Source: Kribbella sindirgiensis (GTDB taxonomy: Bacteria; Actinomycetota; Actinomycetes; Propionibacteriales; Kribbellaceae). Taken from it: a DNA stretch of 64,000 nucleotides. The position numbers and the translations under genes were made by a program. Positions 26,276-35,619 of this stretch are shown here, piece after piece (positions within the stretch are counted from its first letter, which is position 1; every line of letters starts with the position of its first letter). Where the stretch lies: assembly GCF_004331435.1 (NCBI RefSeq), contig NZ_SJKA01000001.1, positions 248,001-312,000 on the forward strand, given 5' to 3'. The notes under the pieces were generated by a model, which worked only from the letters and a program-made list of their open reading frames with translations, was not told where the DNA came from and searched no databases.

Positions 26276-28354
26276 TCAACGAAGCCCGGGGATCAAGGAG
26301 ATCACCAGGTCCAGGAGCTTGATGCCGATGAACGGGGTGATCAGGCCGCCGAGGCCGTACACCAGCAGGTTGCGGCGCAGCATCGCCGACGCGGACGACG
26401 GCCGGTACCGGACGCCGCGCAGCGCCAGCGGCACCAGCAGCACGATGATGATCGCGTTGAACACGATGGCCGACACGATCGCCGACTGCGGCGAGTGCAG
26501 CCCCATGACGTTCAGCTTGTCCAGCCCCGGGTACGCCGACGCGAACAGCGCCGGCAGGATGGCGAAGTACTTCGCCACGTCGTTCGCGATCGAGAACGTG
26601 GTCAGCGAACCGCGGGTGATCAGCAACTGCTTGCCGATCTCGACGATCTCGATCAGCTTGGTCGGGTTGGAGTCGAGGTCGACCATGTTGCCGGCCTCCT
26701 TCGCGGCCGACGTCCCGGTGTTCATCGCCACGCCGACATCGGCCTGCGCCAGCGCCGGGGCGTCGTTGGTGCCGTCACCGGTCATCGCGACCAGGCGACC
26801 GCCCTCCTGCTCCTTCTTGATCAGCGCCATCTTGTCCTCGGGCGTCGCCTCGGCCAGGAAGTCGTCGACCCCGGCCTCCTCGGCGATCGCCTTCGCGGTC
26901 AGCGCGTTGTCACCGGTGATCATCACGGTCCGGATGCCCATCGCGCGCATCTGGTCGAACCGTTCCCGCATCCCTTCCTTGACCACGTCCTTCAGGTGGA
27001 TCACGCCGAGCGCCCGCGCCGTACCGTTGATGCTCTCGGCAACGACCAGCGGCGTGCCGCCGGAGGCCGAGATGCCGTCGACGATCTCGCCGAGCTTCGG
27101 GTCCGTGGTGCCGCCGTGCCGGCTGATCCACGCGTTCACCGCACCGGCGGCGCCCTTGCGGACCTGCCGGCCGTCGACGTCCACGCCGCTCATCCGGGTC
27201 TGCGCGGTGAACTCCACGAACGTCGCGTGCGGAAGCTCACCGGTGTGCCGCTCACGCAGCCCGTAGCCGGTCTTCGCGAGTACGACGATCGACCGGCCCT
27301 CCGGCGTCTCGTCCGCGAGGCTGGACAGCTGCGCCGCGTCGGCCAGCTCGGTGTCGCCCACGCCCCGAACCGGGATGAACTCCGACGCCTGCCGGTTGCC
27401 CAGCGTGATCGTGCCGGTCTTGTCCAGCAGCAGCGTGTTCACGTCACCCGCGGCCTCGACCGCACGGCCGGACATCGCCAGCACGTTGCGCTGCACCAGC
27501 CGGTCCATACCGGCGATACCGATCGCGGACAGCAGCGCACCGATCGTGGTCGGGATCAGGGCGACCAGCAGGGCCACCAGGATCACGATGCTCAGGTTCG
27601 TGTGCGCGTAGTTCGCGAACGTCGGCAGCGTCGCCGTCGCGATCAGGAACACGATGGTCAGGCTGGCCAGCAGGATGTTCAGCGCGATCTCGTTCGGCGT
27701 CTTCTGCCGCGCCGCGCCCTCGACCAGTGCGATCATCCGGTCGATGAAGCTCTCGCCGGGCCTGGTGGTGATCTTCACGACGATCCGGTCGGACAGCACC
27801 TTCGTCCCGCCGGTGACCGCGCTGCGGTCGCCGCCGGACTCGCGGATGACCGGCGCCGACTCACCCGTGATCGCCGACTCGTCCACCGAAGCCACCCCCT
27901 CGACGACGTCACCGTCGCCGGGGATGATCTGGCCGGCCTCGACGACCACGAGGTCGCCGAGCGTCAACTGGGTGGCCGGGACCTCTTCCTCCCGGTCGCC
28001 GACCAGGCGCCGGGCGGTGGTCTCGGTCTTGGCGCGACGCAGCGTCTCCGCCTGCGCCTTGCCCCGGCCCTCCGCGACGGCCTCCGCCAGGTTCGCGAAG
28101 ATCACGGTCAGCCAGAGCCAGACCACGATCCACCAGACGAACACGCTGGGATCGGTGACCGCCTTGATCGTGGACGCAGCCGCGCCCACCTCGACCACGA
28201 ACATGACCGGGTTCTTCACCATCACCCGCGGGTCGAGCTTCCGCAGCGCGTCCGGCAAGGACGTCAGCAGCATCTTCGGGTCGAACGCACCCGACGGCGC
28301 TTTCTTCGGGGTCACCGCCGGCTGCTGCGCGGGCGGTGTCATTACGGTGGTCAC
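26276..28354 (-). CDS. kdpB: Potassium-transporting ATPase KdpB
   Basis: 692 residues, P-type ATPase catalytic subunit. Phosphorylation motif [14 protein letters not shown] actuator loop ([16 protein letters not shown]), and hinge [25 protein letters not shown] start at 28354 is coupled to the kdpA stop (GTGA); a downstream ATG at 28342 is possible but poorly spaced from the GGAGGG. Confidence 0.97.
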   Translation of the reverse strand: MTTVMTPPAQQPAVTPKKAPSGAFDPKMLLTSLPDALRKLDPRVMVKNPVMFVVEVGAAASTIKAVTDPSVFVWWIVVWLWLTVIFANLAEAVAEGRGKAQAETLRRAKTETTARRLVGDREEEVPATQLTLGDLVVVEAGQIIPGDGDVVEGVASVDESAITGESAPVIRESGGDRSAVTGGTKVLSDRIVVKITTRPGESFIDRMIALVEGAARQKTPNEIALNILLASLTIVFLIATATLPTFANYAHTNLSIVILVALLVALIPTTIGALLSAIGIAGMDRLVQRNVLAMSGRAVEAAGDVNTLLLDKTGTITLGNRQASEFIPVRGVGDTELADAAQLSSLADETPEGRSIVVLAKTGYGLRERHTGELPHATFVEFTAQTRMSGVDVDGRQVRKGAAGAVNAWISRHGGTTDPKLGEIVDGISASGGTPLVVAESINGTARALGVIHLKDVVKEGMRERFDQMRAMGIRTVMITGDNALTAKAIAEEAGVDDFLAEATPEDKMALIKKEQEGGRLVAMTGDGTNDAPALAQADVGVAMNTGTSAAKEAGNMVDLDSNPTKLIEIVEIGKQLLITRGSLTTFSIANDVAKYFAILPALFASAYPGLDKLNVMGLHSPQSAIVSAIVFNAIIIVLLVPLALRGVRYRPSSASAMLRRNLLVYGLGGLITPFIGIKLLDLVISLIPGLR

Positions 28355-30012
28355 AGTCCCTCCGCGAGGGGTCCGAGAGTCAGTGCGGGGAAGTAGGTCA
28401 GGCCGGTCACGATCAGGACGACGCCGACGAGCATCGTCACGAACAAGGCCTTGTGGGTGGGCAGCGTGCCCTGGGTCACCGGTACCGGCTGCTGCTGGGC
28501 GAGTGAACCCGCGAGCGCCAGCGCCAGCACGATCGGCACGAACCGGCCGAGCAGCATCACCAGCCCGAGAGCGGTGTTGTAGAACGGGATGTTCGCACTG
28601 ATTCCGGCGAACGCGCTGCCGTTGTTGTTACCGGCCGACGTGAACGCGTACAGCACCTCGGAGAAGCCGTGCGGGCTGTCGGTGTTCAGGATCGAGGCCC
28701 GGGCCACCGCCAGTCCCATCGCGAGCGAAGCACCGACCAGTACGACGGTCGGCGTCGCGAGGATGTACAGCGAGACCAGCTTCATCTCGCGTGCGGTGAT
28801 CTTCTTCTGCAGGTACTCCGGTGTCCGGCCGACCATCAGGCCCGCGACGAACACGGCCAGGATCGCGAGGATCAGCATGCCGTACAGCCCGGTGCCGGTA
28901 CCGCCCGGTGAGACCTCGCCGAGCATCATGTGGAACAGCGCCGTACCGCCGCCGAGTGGGGTGAACGAGTCGTGCATGGAGTTCACCGCTCCGGTCGACG
29001 TACCGGTCGTCGAGGTCGCGAAGAGCGCCGACGCCCATTCGCCGAACCGGGTCTCCTTGCCCTCCATCGCGGCGCCCGCGGCCCGGGTCGCCGTACCGGC
29101 GCCCTGGTTCTCGAAGAACGTCGCGGAGAACGTGAAGGCCGCCCACAGCGTGCCCATCACGCCGAGGATCGCGTACCCCTGGCGCTTGTCCTTGATCATC
29201 AGGCCGAAGGTCCGGGTGATGCAGACCGGGATGAGCAGCAGCAGGAAGATCTCGAACAGGTTCGACAGGCCGTTCGGGTTCTCGAACGGGTGCGAGGAGT
29301 TCGCGTTGTAGAAGCCGCCGCCGTTGGTGCCGAGCTCCTTGATGACTTCCTGGCTCGCCACCGGGCCGCCGGGAATGTGCTGGGTCTGGCCGACGACCGA
29401 GGTCACCTCGTGACCGCCGGAGAAGTTCTGCACCACGCCGGTCGCGACCAGCACCAGCGTGCCGATCACGGCGATCGGGAGCAGGATGCGCAGCGTGGTC
29501 CGGGTCAGGTCGACCCAGAAGTTGCCGAGCCGGTCGGTCTTGGCCCGGGCGAACCCGCGGATCAGCGCGACCGCGACGGTCATACCGACGGCCGCCGACA
29601 GGAAGTTCTGCACCGCGAGGCCGGCGAACTGGACCAGGTGGCCCATCACCGCTTCCGGCACGTAGCTCTGCCAGTTGGTGTTCGAAACGAAGGACGCGGC
29701 GGTGTTGAACGCCAGCCCAGACTCGACGTTCGGCAGGCCGAGCGACAGCGGCAGCCAGTGCTGCAGGCGCTGGAGCAGGTACAACAGCACCACGCTCAGC
29801 GCGGAGAAGGCGATCAGCGAGCGGGCGTACACGGCCCAGGTCTGATCGGCCTTCGAGTCGACGCCGAACAGCTTGTACGCCCAGCGCTCGACGCGCAGGT
29901 CCTTGTCGGACGTGTAGACCCTGGCCATGTAGCCGCCGAGCGGACGGTAGACGGCCGCCAGGCACACGAGGAGAAGGCCGACCTGCAACAGGCCGGCAGC
30001 GGTGTCGGACAT
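28351..30012 (-). CDS. kdpA: Potassium-transporting ATPase KdpA
   Basis: 553 residues, about ten membrane segments with four pore-loop repeats typical of the K+-channel-like subunit ([49 protein letters not shown]). The ATG at 30010-30012 overlaps the kdpF stop (TGATG). Selects and conducts K+ through the tunnel to KdpB. Confidence 0.97.
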   Translation of the reverse strand: MSDTAAGLLQVGLLLVCLAAVYRPLGGYMARVYTSDKDLRVERWAYKLFGVDSKADQTWAVYARSLIAFSALSVVLLYLLQRLQHWLPLSLGLPNVESGLAFNTAASFVSNTNWQSYVPEAVMGHLVQFAGLAVQNFLSAAVGMTVAVALIRGFARAKTDRLGNFWVDLTRTTLRILLPIAVIGTLVLVATGVVQNFSGGHEVTSVVGQTQHIPGGPVASQEVIKELGTNGGGFYNANSSHPFENPNGLSNLFEIFLLLLIPVCITRTFGLMIKDKRQGYAILGVMGTLWAAFTFSATFFENQGAGTATRAAGAAMEGKETRFGEWASALFATSTTGTSTGAVNSMHDSFTPLGGGTALFHMMLGEVSPGGTGTGLYGMLILAILAVFVAGLMVGRTPEYLQKKITAREMKLVSLYILATPTVVLVGASLAMGLAVARASILNTDSPHGFSEVLYAFTSAGNNNGSAFAGISANIPFYNTALGLVMLLGRFVPIVLALALAGSLAQQQPVPVTQGTLPTHKALFVTMLVGVVLIVTGLTYFPALTLGPLAEGL

Positions 30013-30101
30013 CAGAACCTCTCGGGAAAGACCAGGGCGGCGATCAGGTAGAGGACCAGAGCAACGGCCACGACCAGGCCGGCGATGTTCTCGGCGCTCA
30101 C
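30012..30101 (-). CDS. kdpF: Small stabilising subunit KdpF
   Basis: 29 residues from GTG 30099-30101: [20 protein letters not shown] followed by AALVFPERF, a single membrane helix with the conserved LxxALxxPERF end. Its start overlaps the stop of the preceding 27-codon gene and its stop overlaps kdpA, so the four leader cistrons are translationally chained. Confidence 0.9.
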   Translation of the reverse strand: MSAENIAGLVVAVALVLYLIAALVFPERF

Positions 30102-30181
30102 AGCTTCTCCACTCCACGTAGCGCGAGCCAGACGGCCGCGAACACGACGACGGTGACGGCGAGGTAGATCACGTCGTGCAT
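30098..30181 (-). CDS. 27-residue membrane peptide heading the kdp operon
   Basis: ATG 30179-30181 reads [20 protein letters not shown] then LRGVEKL, one hydrophobic helix with a basic end. Its TGA (30098-30100) overlaps the kdpF GTG. Too short for automatic gene callers. The translational chaining and the conserved hydrophobic pattern suggest a real Kdp accessory peptide rather than chance; function unknown. Confidence 0.6.
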   Translation of the reverse strand: MHDVIYLAVTVVVFAAVWLALRGVEKL

Positions 30182-30250
30182 GACGGCGCCACCTCACAGT
30201 GAAAATTGCTCATGAGGTCAACTGGACACCCGCTAGCTGCCTGGTCAGGA

Positions 30251-30304
30251 GGGTTCTCGCAGGCCTCTCACACCCGCTGACACAGCTCTCACAGGCTTCT
30301 CACA
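30251..30304 (-). promoter_or_regulatory. Five helically phased direct repeats upstream of kdp (candidate KdpE sites)
   Basis: Read on the minus strand: TGTGAGA, TGTGAGA, TGTCAGC, TGTGAGA, TGCGAGA, starting at 30304, 30293, 30282, 30272 and 30261, i.e. 11, 11, 10 and 11 bp apart. Direct repeats at one helical turn are the usual target layout of OmpR/PhoB-type regulators, and KdpE is the local one. They end 70 nt before the first kdp cistron. Confidence 0.6.
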
Positions 30305-30351
30305 TACTTGCGCTGGTATTCCGCACACACAGACAAGGGACAATCACCCAC

Positions 30352-30975
30352 GTGACTGAACTGGACACCCCCGCCCCCGCCGAGCAGTTCTTCTCCGCGG
30401 AGACCCGGACCGCCCTCGCCGAAGCGAGCCGCAAGCTCGCCGAACGGCTCCAGGCGCACACCGACGCCCTGCTCGCGATGACGGGCGACGAGGAACACAC
30501 CACGCTGTACGAGCACAACGCCGCGCTCGAAGGCGTGGTCGAGGACTGGAACGACGCGGTCTTCGAGCACACCGGTACGTCGCCGTTGCTGCTGGACGAC
30601 GCGGCCGACGACGAGGAGGACGAAGACGTCGAGCAGGACCACGTGATCAGCGTGGTGTCGCGGTTCGACCTGCGCGTGGTCGACCTGGACGCGCTGATCG
30701 AGGCCGGCCGCGCCGCCCAGGAGCGGCACCCGGCCGAACTGGACGAGTCCGGTGACCGCGAGCCGGTCGACTCCGCCGAGCAGGCGATCTACGAGATCAG
30801 CCGTGAGGTCGGCGAGGCCTGGTTCGAGCTGCCCGGTATCGAGATGGTGGCCGGCGCCCGCGCGTACGTCGTACCCGAACCGCCCTTCGAGCCGCTCGAC
30901 GCGGACGCCGAGGACGTCGTCACCGAGCTCATCGCCCCGAACGGCGTGGCCACCCACGCCGAGACCTGGGCCTAG
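30352..30975 (+). CDS. Acidic hypothetical protein
   Basis: 207 residues from GTG 30352 (VTELDTPAPAEQFFS); the frame is open upstream into the kdp promoter but that part has no coding character. Strongly acidic, with an Asp/Glu run (DDAADDEEDEDVEQD) around 80-95 and a soluble predicted character. No family recognised; homologues are expected in related actinobacteria. Overlaps the convergent phzF-like gene by 4 bp. Confidence 0.7.
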   Translation: MTELDTPAPAEQFFSAETRTALAEASRKLAERLQAHTDALLAMTGDEEHTTLYEHNAALEGVVEDWNDAVFEHTGTSPLLLDDAADDEEDEDVEQDHVISVVSRFDLRVVDLDALIEAGRAAQERHPAELDESGDREPVDSAEQAIYEISREVGEAWFELPGIEMVAGARAYVVPEPPFEPLDADAEDVVTELIAPNGVATHAETWA

Positions 30976-31778
30976 ACGAGCAACTCTCCGTCCAGCACGG
31001 TGATCGCCTGGCCCTTCAGGTAGACGCGGTCGCCGGACGGTACGACCTGGACGACACCGCCTCGGGCGGACGCCTGGTAGCCCACCAGTTCGTCCCGCCC
31101 GAGGCGCTCGGCCCAGTACGGCGCCAGGCTCGTGTGCGCGCTCCCGGTCACCGGATCCTCCGGGATCCCACTCCCCGGCGCGAAGAACCGCGACACGAAG
31201 TCGTACGCCGAACCCTGCGCCGTCACGATCACGCCCCGCAGCTTCTCCCGCTGGATGATCACCGTCATCACGTCGTAGTCCGGGACCACCGCACGCACCG
31301 TCGCCTCGTCACGGACGACGACCAGGAGATCGCGGAGTTCGCCCGCGATGTAGACCTCTGAGGGCTCGACCGCCAACGCAGCTCGGAGCCCCTCCGGAAC
31401 CGGCGCCGCGATCGGCCGGTTGATCGGAAAATCCAGCGTGATCCCGTCGTCAGCGACCGTCGCGGTCAGGATGCCGCTCAGCGTCGCGAAGGCGATCTTC
31501 CCGGAAACCTTGCCGTCCGAGGCCAGCGCATGCGTGGTCGCGAGCGTGGCGTGGCCGCAGAGCACCTCTTCCTGCGTCGGCGTGAACCAGCGCAGGTCCC
31601 AGTCCGCGTCGGCGCGCTTCGACGGCCGGGCGAACGCGGTCTCGGCGTGATTCATCTCAGCGGCAACCGACCGCATCCAGTTCTCGTCCGGCCAGTCCCC
31701 GGCCTCGAGCACACAGACGCCCGCCGGATTCCCGGCGAAGGCTCGGTCAGCGAACGCATCGACCACACGGATCCTCAT
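30972..31778 (-). CDS. PhzF-family isomerase/epimerase
   Basis: 268 residues, two-domain diaminopimelate-epimerase-like fold. MRIRVVDAFADRAFAGNPAGVCVL at the N-terminus, catalytic Glu in AAEMNHAETAFA, FTPTQEEVLCGHATLATTHAL, and RFFAPGSGIPEDPVTGSAHTSLAPYW in the second half, all PhzF hallmarks. Substrate not inferable; not linked to a phenazine cluster. Confidence 0.92.
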   Translation of the reverse strand: MRIRVVDAFADRAFAGNPAGVCVLEAGDWPDENWMRSVAAEMNHAETAFARPSKRADADWDLRWFTPTQEEVLCGHATLATTHALASDGKVSGKIAFATLSGILTATVADDGITLDFPINRPIAAPVPEGLRAALAVEPSEVYIAGELRDLLVVVRDEATVRAVVPDYDVMTVIIQREKLRGVIVTAQGSAYDFVSRFFAPGSGIPEDPVTGSAHTSLAPYWAERLGRDELVGYQASARGGVVQVVPSGDRVYLKGQAITVLDGELLV

Positions 31779-31846
31779 GCCCTAGACGCTAACGGCTGCC
31801 ACGACCCCCGTTCCATAACCACTTCTCCTCCCAGTGGCCTTGAACT

Positions 31847-32719
31847 CTAGAGTTCCTTTTCGAACCAGTGGTGGGCGTAGAGCTCGGTGTTGAAGGCCGG
31901 GACCTCCTGGTAGCCCGCTGAGCGGTACAGGGCGATCGCCTCGGTCAGGTTGCGATTGGTTTCCAGCCGTACGGCGGGGGCTCCGTAGGCGATCGCCTCG
32001 CGCTCGAGCTCGGTGAGAAGGCGGCGGCCCAGCCCGAGGCCGCGGGCCTCGGGAGCGACCCACATCCGCTTGATCTCGGCGGGGTCGCTCCCGTGGAACT
32101 TCAGTGCGCCGCACCCGACCGGCTCGGTGTGAAGTGTTGCTATCAGCAACAATCCGGCGGGAGTTGTCAGCTCGGCATTGTCCGCGGAGATGCTGCGAGA
32201 CCTGTCGAAGCCGGCGTCGAAGCGGTCACCGAGCTCGGCGAAGTACGACTCCAAGCAGTACTGCGCCACCGGCAGCCGGGGATCCACCACCGCGACCCGG
32301 ACCATCGACGCGGTCAGCAATCGCGTCACCTCGCCCATCGCAGCGACCAGCCGCTCCTGTTGCCGCGCGTCGAGCGGTTCGAGGATCGATGCCGCGAGCT
32401 CGTCCGACCGTTCGTCCAGGACCTGCCGCTCGGCGAGCCCGTCCTCGGTCAGCCGCGCGATCCGCACCCGGCCGTCGTCCCCGCTCCGCTCGACCCGGAC
32501 CAGACCGGCGTCCTCCAGCGACCGGAGCAGCCGGCTCACATACCCGGAGTCGAGATCGAGCCGGGCCCGCAACGACCGGACGTCGCATCCGTCGTTCCCG
32601 ATCTCCCACAGCACCCGGTCCTGCCCGAGCGGCCGGCCGCGCGACAGGTAGGCGTCGTGCAACGCCCCGACCCGCTGCGTGACGACCCGGTTGAACCGCC
32701 GTACCTCCACAACACCCAT
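31847..32719 (-). CDS. MarR-GNAT fusion protein
   Basis: 290 residues. Residues 1-140 form a MarR winged helix (LRARLDLDSGYVSRLLRSLEDAGLVRVERSGDDGRVRIARLTEDG). Residues 150-290 form a GNAT domain (IKRMWVAPEARGLGLGRRLLTELE with Q/RxxGxG motif A, YRSAGYQEVPAFN). Such fusions couple effector modification and DNA binding. Monocistronic; target genes unknown. Confidence 0.9.
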   Translation of the reverse strand: MGVVEVRRFNRVVTQRVGALHDAYLSRGRPLGQDRVLWEIGNDGCDVRSLRARLDLDSGYVSRLLRSLEDAGLVRVERSGDDGRVRIARLTEDGLAERQVLDERSDELAASILEPLDARQQERLVAAMGEVTRLLTASMVRVAVVDPRLPVAQYCLESYFAELGDRFDAGFDRSRSISADNAELTTPAGLLLIATLHTEPVGCGALKFHGSDPAEIKRMWVAPEARGLGLGRRLLTELEREAIAYGAPAVRLETNRNLTEAIALYRSAGYQEVPAFNTELYAHHWFEKEL

Positions 32720-32761
32720 CCTCTGACCTTAGTCAGAGAACGGGTGCCGGGTAAACGTTCG

Positions 32762-33322
32762 TCAGTCGATCGGGCGGAGTTCGTCGGCGTACGAGACGGA
32801 GACCCGCCGGAGTACGCCGTCCTTCACCGAGTACTGCCCCATGCGCCACAGGGGCGGGCTGTACGCGTGAACGGTCACGCTGCCCTTGTCGAGGCCGGTC
32901 AGGCGGTGGATGTGGTCGGGACCGAAGCCGTAGACGTCTCCGGCCTCCACCTCGGTCTCGATGGACTCGGTGCCGATTGCGAGGTTGTGCTCGACGAGCC
33001 TTCCGCGGGCAACGGCCACCGCACCGGACGAGACGTCGTGATCGTGCCAGCCGGTGTCGTTCACCGGCGTCCAGCAGATCAGCCAGACGTCGACGTTCGC
33101 GTCCCGGTGAAGCGAGGCGAAGACCCGCTCCTCGTCGCTGTACGCGACCTGGTCCTCCCACAGGTGCGGCTGCGCCGCGATCGACGCCGCCAGTTCGGCC
33201 AGCTCCGCGGGTGTGAGATCACGACCCGGAAGGTCGTCCAGCGACAGACAGTTGTTGAGCTCCACGAGCCGGCTGGCCTGGCGCGCCGGGACGTTGGGTA
33301 CGTCGATTGGCTGAGCAGTCAT
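32762..33322 (-). CDS. Cysteine dioxygenase-like cupin
   Basis: 186 residues. Cupin with iron-binding NDTGWHDHDVSSGAVAVARG (HxH) and GFGPDHIHRLTG (third His), the thiol-dioxygenase pattern. Substrate may be cysteine, 3-mercaptopropionate or another thiol. The ATG overlaps the stop of the amidohydrolase upstream (ATGA), so they work as a pair, under the LacI-type regulator encoded opposite. Confidence 0.88.
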   Translation of the reverse strand: MTAQPIDVPNVPARQASRLVELNNCLSLDDLPGRDLTPAELAELAASIAAQPHLWEDQVAYSDEERVFASLHRDANVDVWLICWTPVNDTGWHDHDVSSGAVAVARGRLVEHNLAIGTESIETEVEAGDVYGFGPDHIHRLTGLDKGSVTVHAYSPPLWRMGQYSVKDGVLRRVSVSYADELRPID

Positions 33323-34221
33323 TGCACTCCCCTCTCAGGAGTAGATGTACCGGAGCCGAACAGCAGCCGGTGTGGATTGTCGTGGCGGATCACCGCGGTC
33401 GCGGCGTCGCCTTGGCGGAGTTCGGTGGTGTCGGCGTACGGCCGGTCGGTACCGTGCACGACCTGGTCGATGCCGAGGACCCGCGCGACCGCGTCGATCC
33501 CTTGCGGGCCGTAGCTCGACGTGTCGACGTACAGGTTCGGGTCGATGGTGCCGAGCCGGCCGCCGCGCGCGGTCAGCCGCTCGTGGTGCACCGGCGCGAG
33601 ACCGGCGGCGGCGACGAAGCACAGCCGGAGATCCGGGTACGAGCGTCGCCCGCCGAAGGCATGCCACGCCCACCAGGCCGCCTGCAGCTGTGTCGTGTAG
33701 TCGACGACCGGCGCCCACCACCCCGGCGCCTCGGTCGGCCGCGCCGTACCGGGATGCACCAGGATCGGCCTGCCTACCCGCTCGGCGACACGCAGCAATT
33801 CCGCCTGTGCTTCCCAACCTCTGGGCGTTCCAAGGACGTGCGCGGGCAGCTGCAGGCCCAGAAAGCCCTTGTTCAGAAGGGATTCCAGCCCATCGACGTC
33901 AGGCTCGAGCAGGTCGACGGAAGCCCACGCCCGGAACGGCTCCGGGAACTCCGCGGCCCCGTTGTGCCAGGCCGCGAGCAGGTCCGCGTCGCCGAGTTCC
34001 TCGACGCCGAGCGGACTCGACAGCGACACCGCGGCCAGCGTCGTCCCGGAGTCCTGTTCGAGCGCGACCCGTTTGCCCAGCTCGTGCGCCGCCGGATCCA
34101 CGTCGTACGGCGCTTCGCAGGTGGTGTGCAGCGTCCAGCCATCGAGGTACGGCGGCTCGCGGCGGGCCCGGAGGCGATCGACGAAAGCTTCCGGCCAGAG
34201 ATGCTGGTGGACGTCGATCAT
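33319..34221 (-). CDS. Amidohydrolase-2 family metal-dependent hydrolase
   Basis: 300 residues, TIM-barrel amidohydrolase of the aminocarboxymuconate-decarboxylase/isomerase group: MIDVHQHLWPEAF (HxH metal site), RPILVHPG and LGIDQVVHGTDRPYADTTEL. Good ribosome-binding site (GGGGAGG) before ATG 34219-34221. First gene of a two-gene operon with the dioxygenase-like protein. Two identical palindromes overlap its promoter region. Confidence 0.88.
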   Translation of the reverse strand: MIDVHQHLWPEAFVDRLRARREPPYLDGWTLHTTCEAPYDVDPAAHELGKRVALEQDSGTTLAAVSLSSPLGVEELGDADLLAAWHNGAAEFPEPFRAWASVDLLEPDVDGLESLLNKGFLGLQLPAHVLGTPRGWEAQAELLRVAERVGRPILVHPGTARPTEAPGWWAPVVDYTTQLQAAWWAWHAFGGRRSYPDLRLCFVAAAGLAPVHHERLTARGGRLGTIDPNLYVDTSSYGPQGIDAVARVLGIDQVVHGTDRPYADTTELRQGDAATAVIRHDNPHRLLFGSGTSTPERGVQ

Positions 34222-34245
34222 CGAACCCTCCCCTTTTGATCAGAT

Positions 34246-34281
34246 TGAAGCGCTTCAGGATGATTAGAGTGAAGCGCTTCA
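34246..34281. promoter_or_regulatory. Two identical LacI-type operators
   Basis: TGAAGCGCTTCA at 34246-34257 and again at 34270-34281, centres 24 bp apart, in the divergent region between the amidohydrolase operon and the LacI-family gene. Perfect palindromes with the central CG typical of LacI/GalR operators. Confidence 0.85.
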
Positions 34282-34325
34282 AAGGCCGGTCTGTCAAGTT
34301 TCTGTCCGAGGCGCGGGCTAGGGTC

Positions 34326-35339
34326 ATGGACATGTCCGGAACCAGCCGGAGGCCGACCCTCAAGGACATCGCCGCCGAGACCGGGCTCTCGATGGCCGCC
34401 GTGTCGTATGCGCTGCGCGGTCTGCACGGCACGCCCGAGACCCGGCAGCGGGTGCAGGACGCCGCCGACCGCCTCGGCTACCAGGCCGATCCGGTCGCCC
34501 GCGCGCTCGCGTCCGGTCGCAGCGGATCCATCGGCGTACTCTGCGCCTCGCTCGAAGACCTCTGGCAGCAACGCGTCGCCGCCGCGCTCGGCCGCGAACT
34601 CCTGGCCCCGGACCGGAACGCCTGGATCATCGACTCCGCCGGCGACGCCGACCGGCAACTCGAGCTCGCCCAGCACCTGGTCGACCACCGCGCCGACGCG
34701 ATCGTTGTGATCCCGATCGACCCGGCCGCGAAGGCCTGGGCCGAGATCACCCGGCAGGCGCCGGTGATCGCGATCGGCGACGCGCTGCCCGGCGCGAAGG
34801 CGAAGTCCGAGGTGATCCTCGACAACGAGACCGGCGTCAGTACGGCGCTGCGCCGACTCGCGGACGCCGGCCACCGGGACATCGCCGTACTGAGCCCGAC
34901 CCGCCGCCTCGAGGTCGAGCGCCCTGCTGAGGAGATCGCGCAACGCGTCGCGGACGTTCTCGGCCTGAAGATCCGCCTGCTGCAGTGCCCGCACGACCTG
35001 GCCGGAGCGACCGCCGTCGCCCGCGCACTGCTGTCCGGCAGCACCCGCCCGACCGGCATCCTCGCCCTCGCCGACTCGATGGCCTTCGGCGTGTACGCCG
35101 CATCCCGCGAGCTCGGCCTGCGAATCCCGGAAGACCTCTCCCTGCTCGGCTACGACGACCAGCCGATGTCCCAACTCCTCACGCCACCCCTGTCGACCTT
35201 CCACTGGCCCCTCGACGACCTCGTCGCCCACGTCGTCTCCCGCGTAACCTCCGCCGTAGACACCAACCGCCGAGTCCGCCGCACCACCCTCACCCCCACC
35301 CTGATAGAACGCGGCTCGGTCGCCGCCCCACCCCACTGA
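34326..35339 (+). CDS. LacI-family transcriptional regulator
   Basis: 337 residues from ATG 34326 (MDMSGTSRRPTLKDIAAETG). HTH TLKDIAAETGLSMAAVSYALRG with hinge ALASGRSGSIGVL, then a periplasmic-binding-like effector domain (DADAIVVIPIDPAAKAW-type helix, LALADSMAFGVYAASRELG, LLGYDDQPMSQLLTPPLSTFHWP). Ligand unknown; binds the two flanking operators by inference. Confidence 0.93.
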   Translation: MDMSGTSRRPTLKDIAAETGLSMAAVSYALRGLHGTPETRQRVQDAADRLGYQADPVARALASGRSGSIGVLCASLEDLWQQRVAAALGRELLAPDRNAWIIDSAGDADRQLELAQHLVDHRADAIVVIPIDPAAKAWAEITRQAPVIAIGDALPGAKAKSEVILDNETGVSTALRRLADAGHRDIAVLSPTRRLEVERPAEEIAQRVADVLGLKIRLLQCPHDLAGATAVARALLSGSTRPTGILALADSMAFGVYAASRELGLRIPEDLSLLGYDDQPMSQLLTPPLSTFHWPLDDLVAHVVSRVTSAVDTNRRVRRTTLTPTLIERGSVAAPPH

Positions 35340-35568
35340 GCGAGACGACGACCGATCCACAACAGGTTCCACCCCGTCGAAACTAAACTAATTCACTACA
35401 CTTACTTTCCCTTGTCCAAGATCCGGACACCCGCGGACTCCTGCCGGGTGGCTGCGGGGCCGTTTGACAGGTTCCGGTGGGCTTGCACCTGATATTCCCT
35501 GTCCGCAGGACCCAGACGGGGTCTTCTCCCCCGACAACCGACCGACCGCTCCACCACACGAAACGCCG

Positions 35569-35603
35569 GAAGGCCGGTCGAGCGGGGTGCTCGGCCGGCC
35601 TTC
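35569..35603 (-). terminator. Terminator downstream of the M36 protease gene
   Basis: 15-bp arms GAAGGCCGGTCGAGC / GCTCGGCCGGCCTTC (one mismatch) around a GGGGT loop, 17 nt past the M36 stop. The preceding stretch 35340-35568 is non-coding. It is relatively AT-rich at 35380-35420 and shows no gene. Confidence 0.75.
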
Positions 35604-35619
35604 TGGGAGGGTGCTGTGG

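Noticed and set aside
26195..30051. Long plus-strand frames opposite kdpB/kdpA
   Set aside because: Antisense shadows; KdpA and KdpB are unambiguous.
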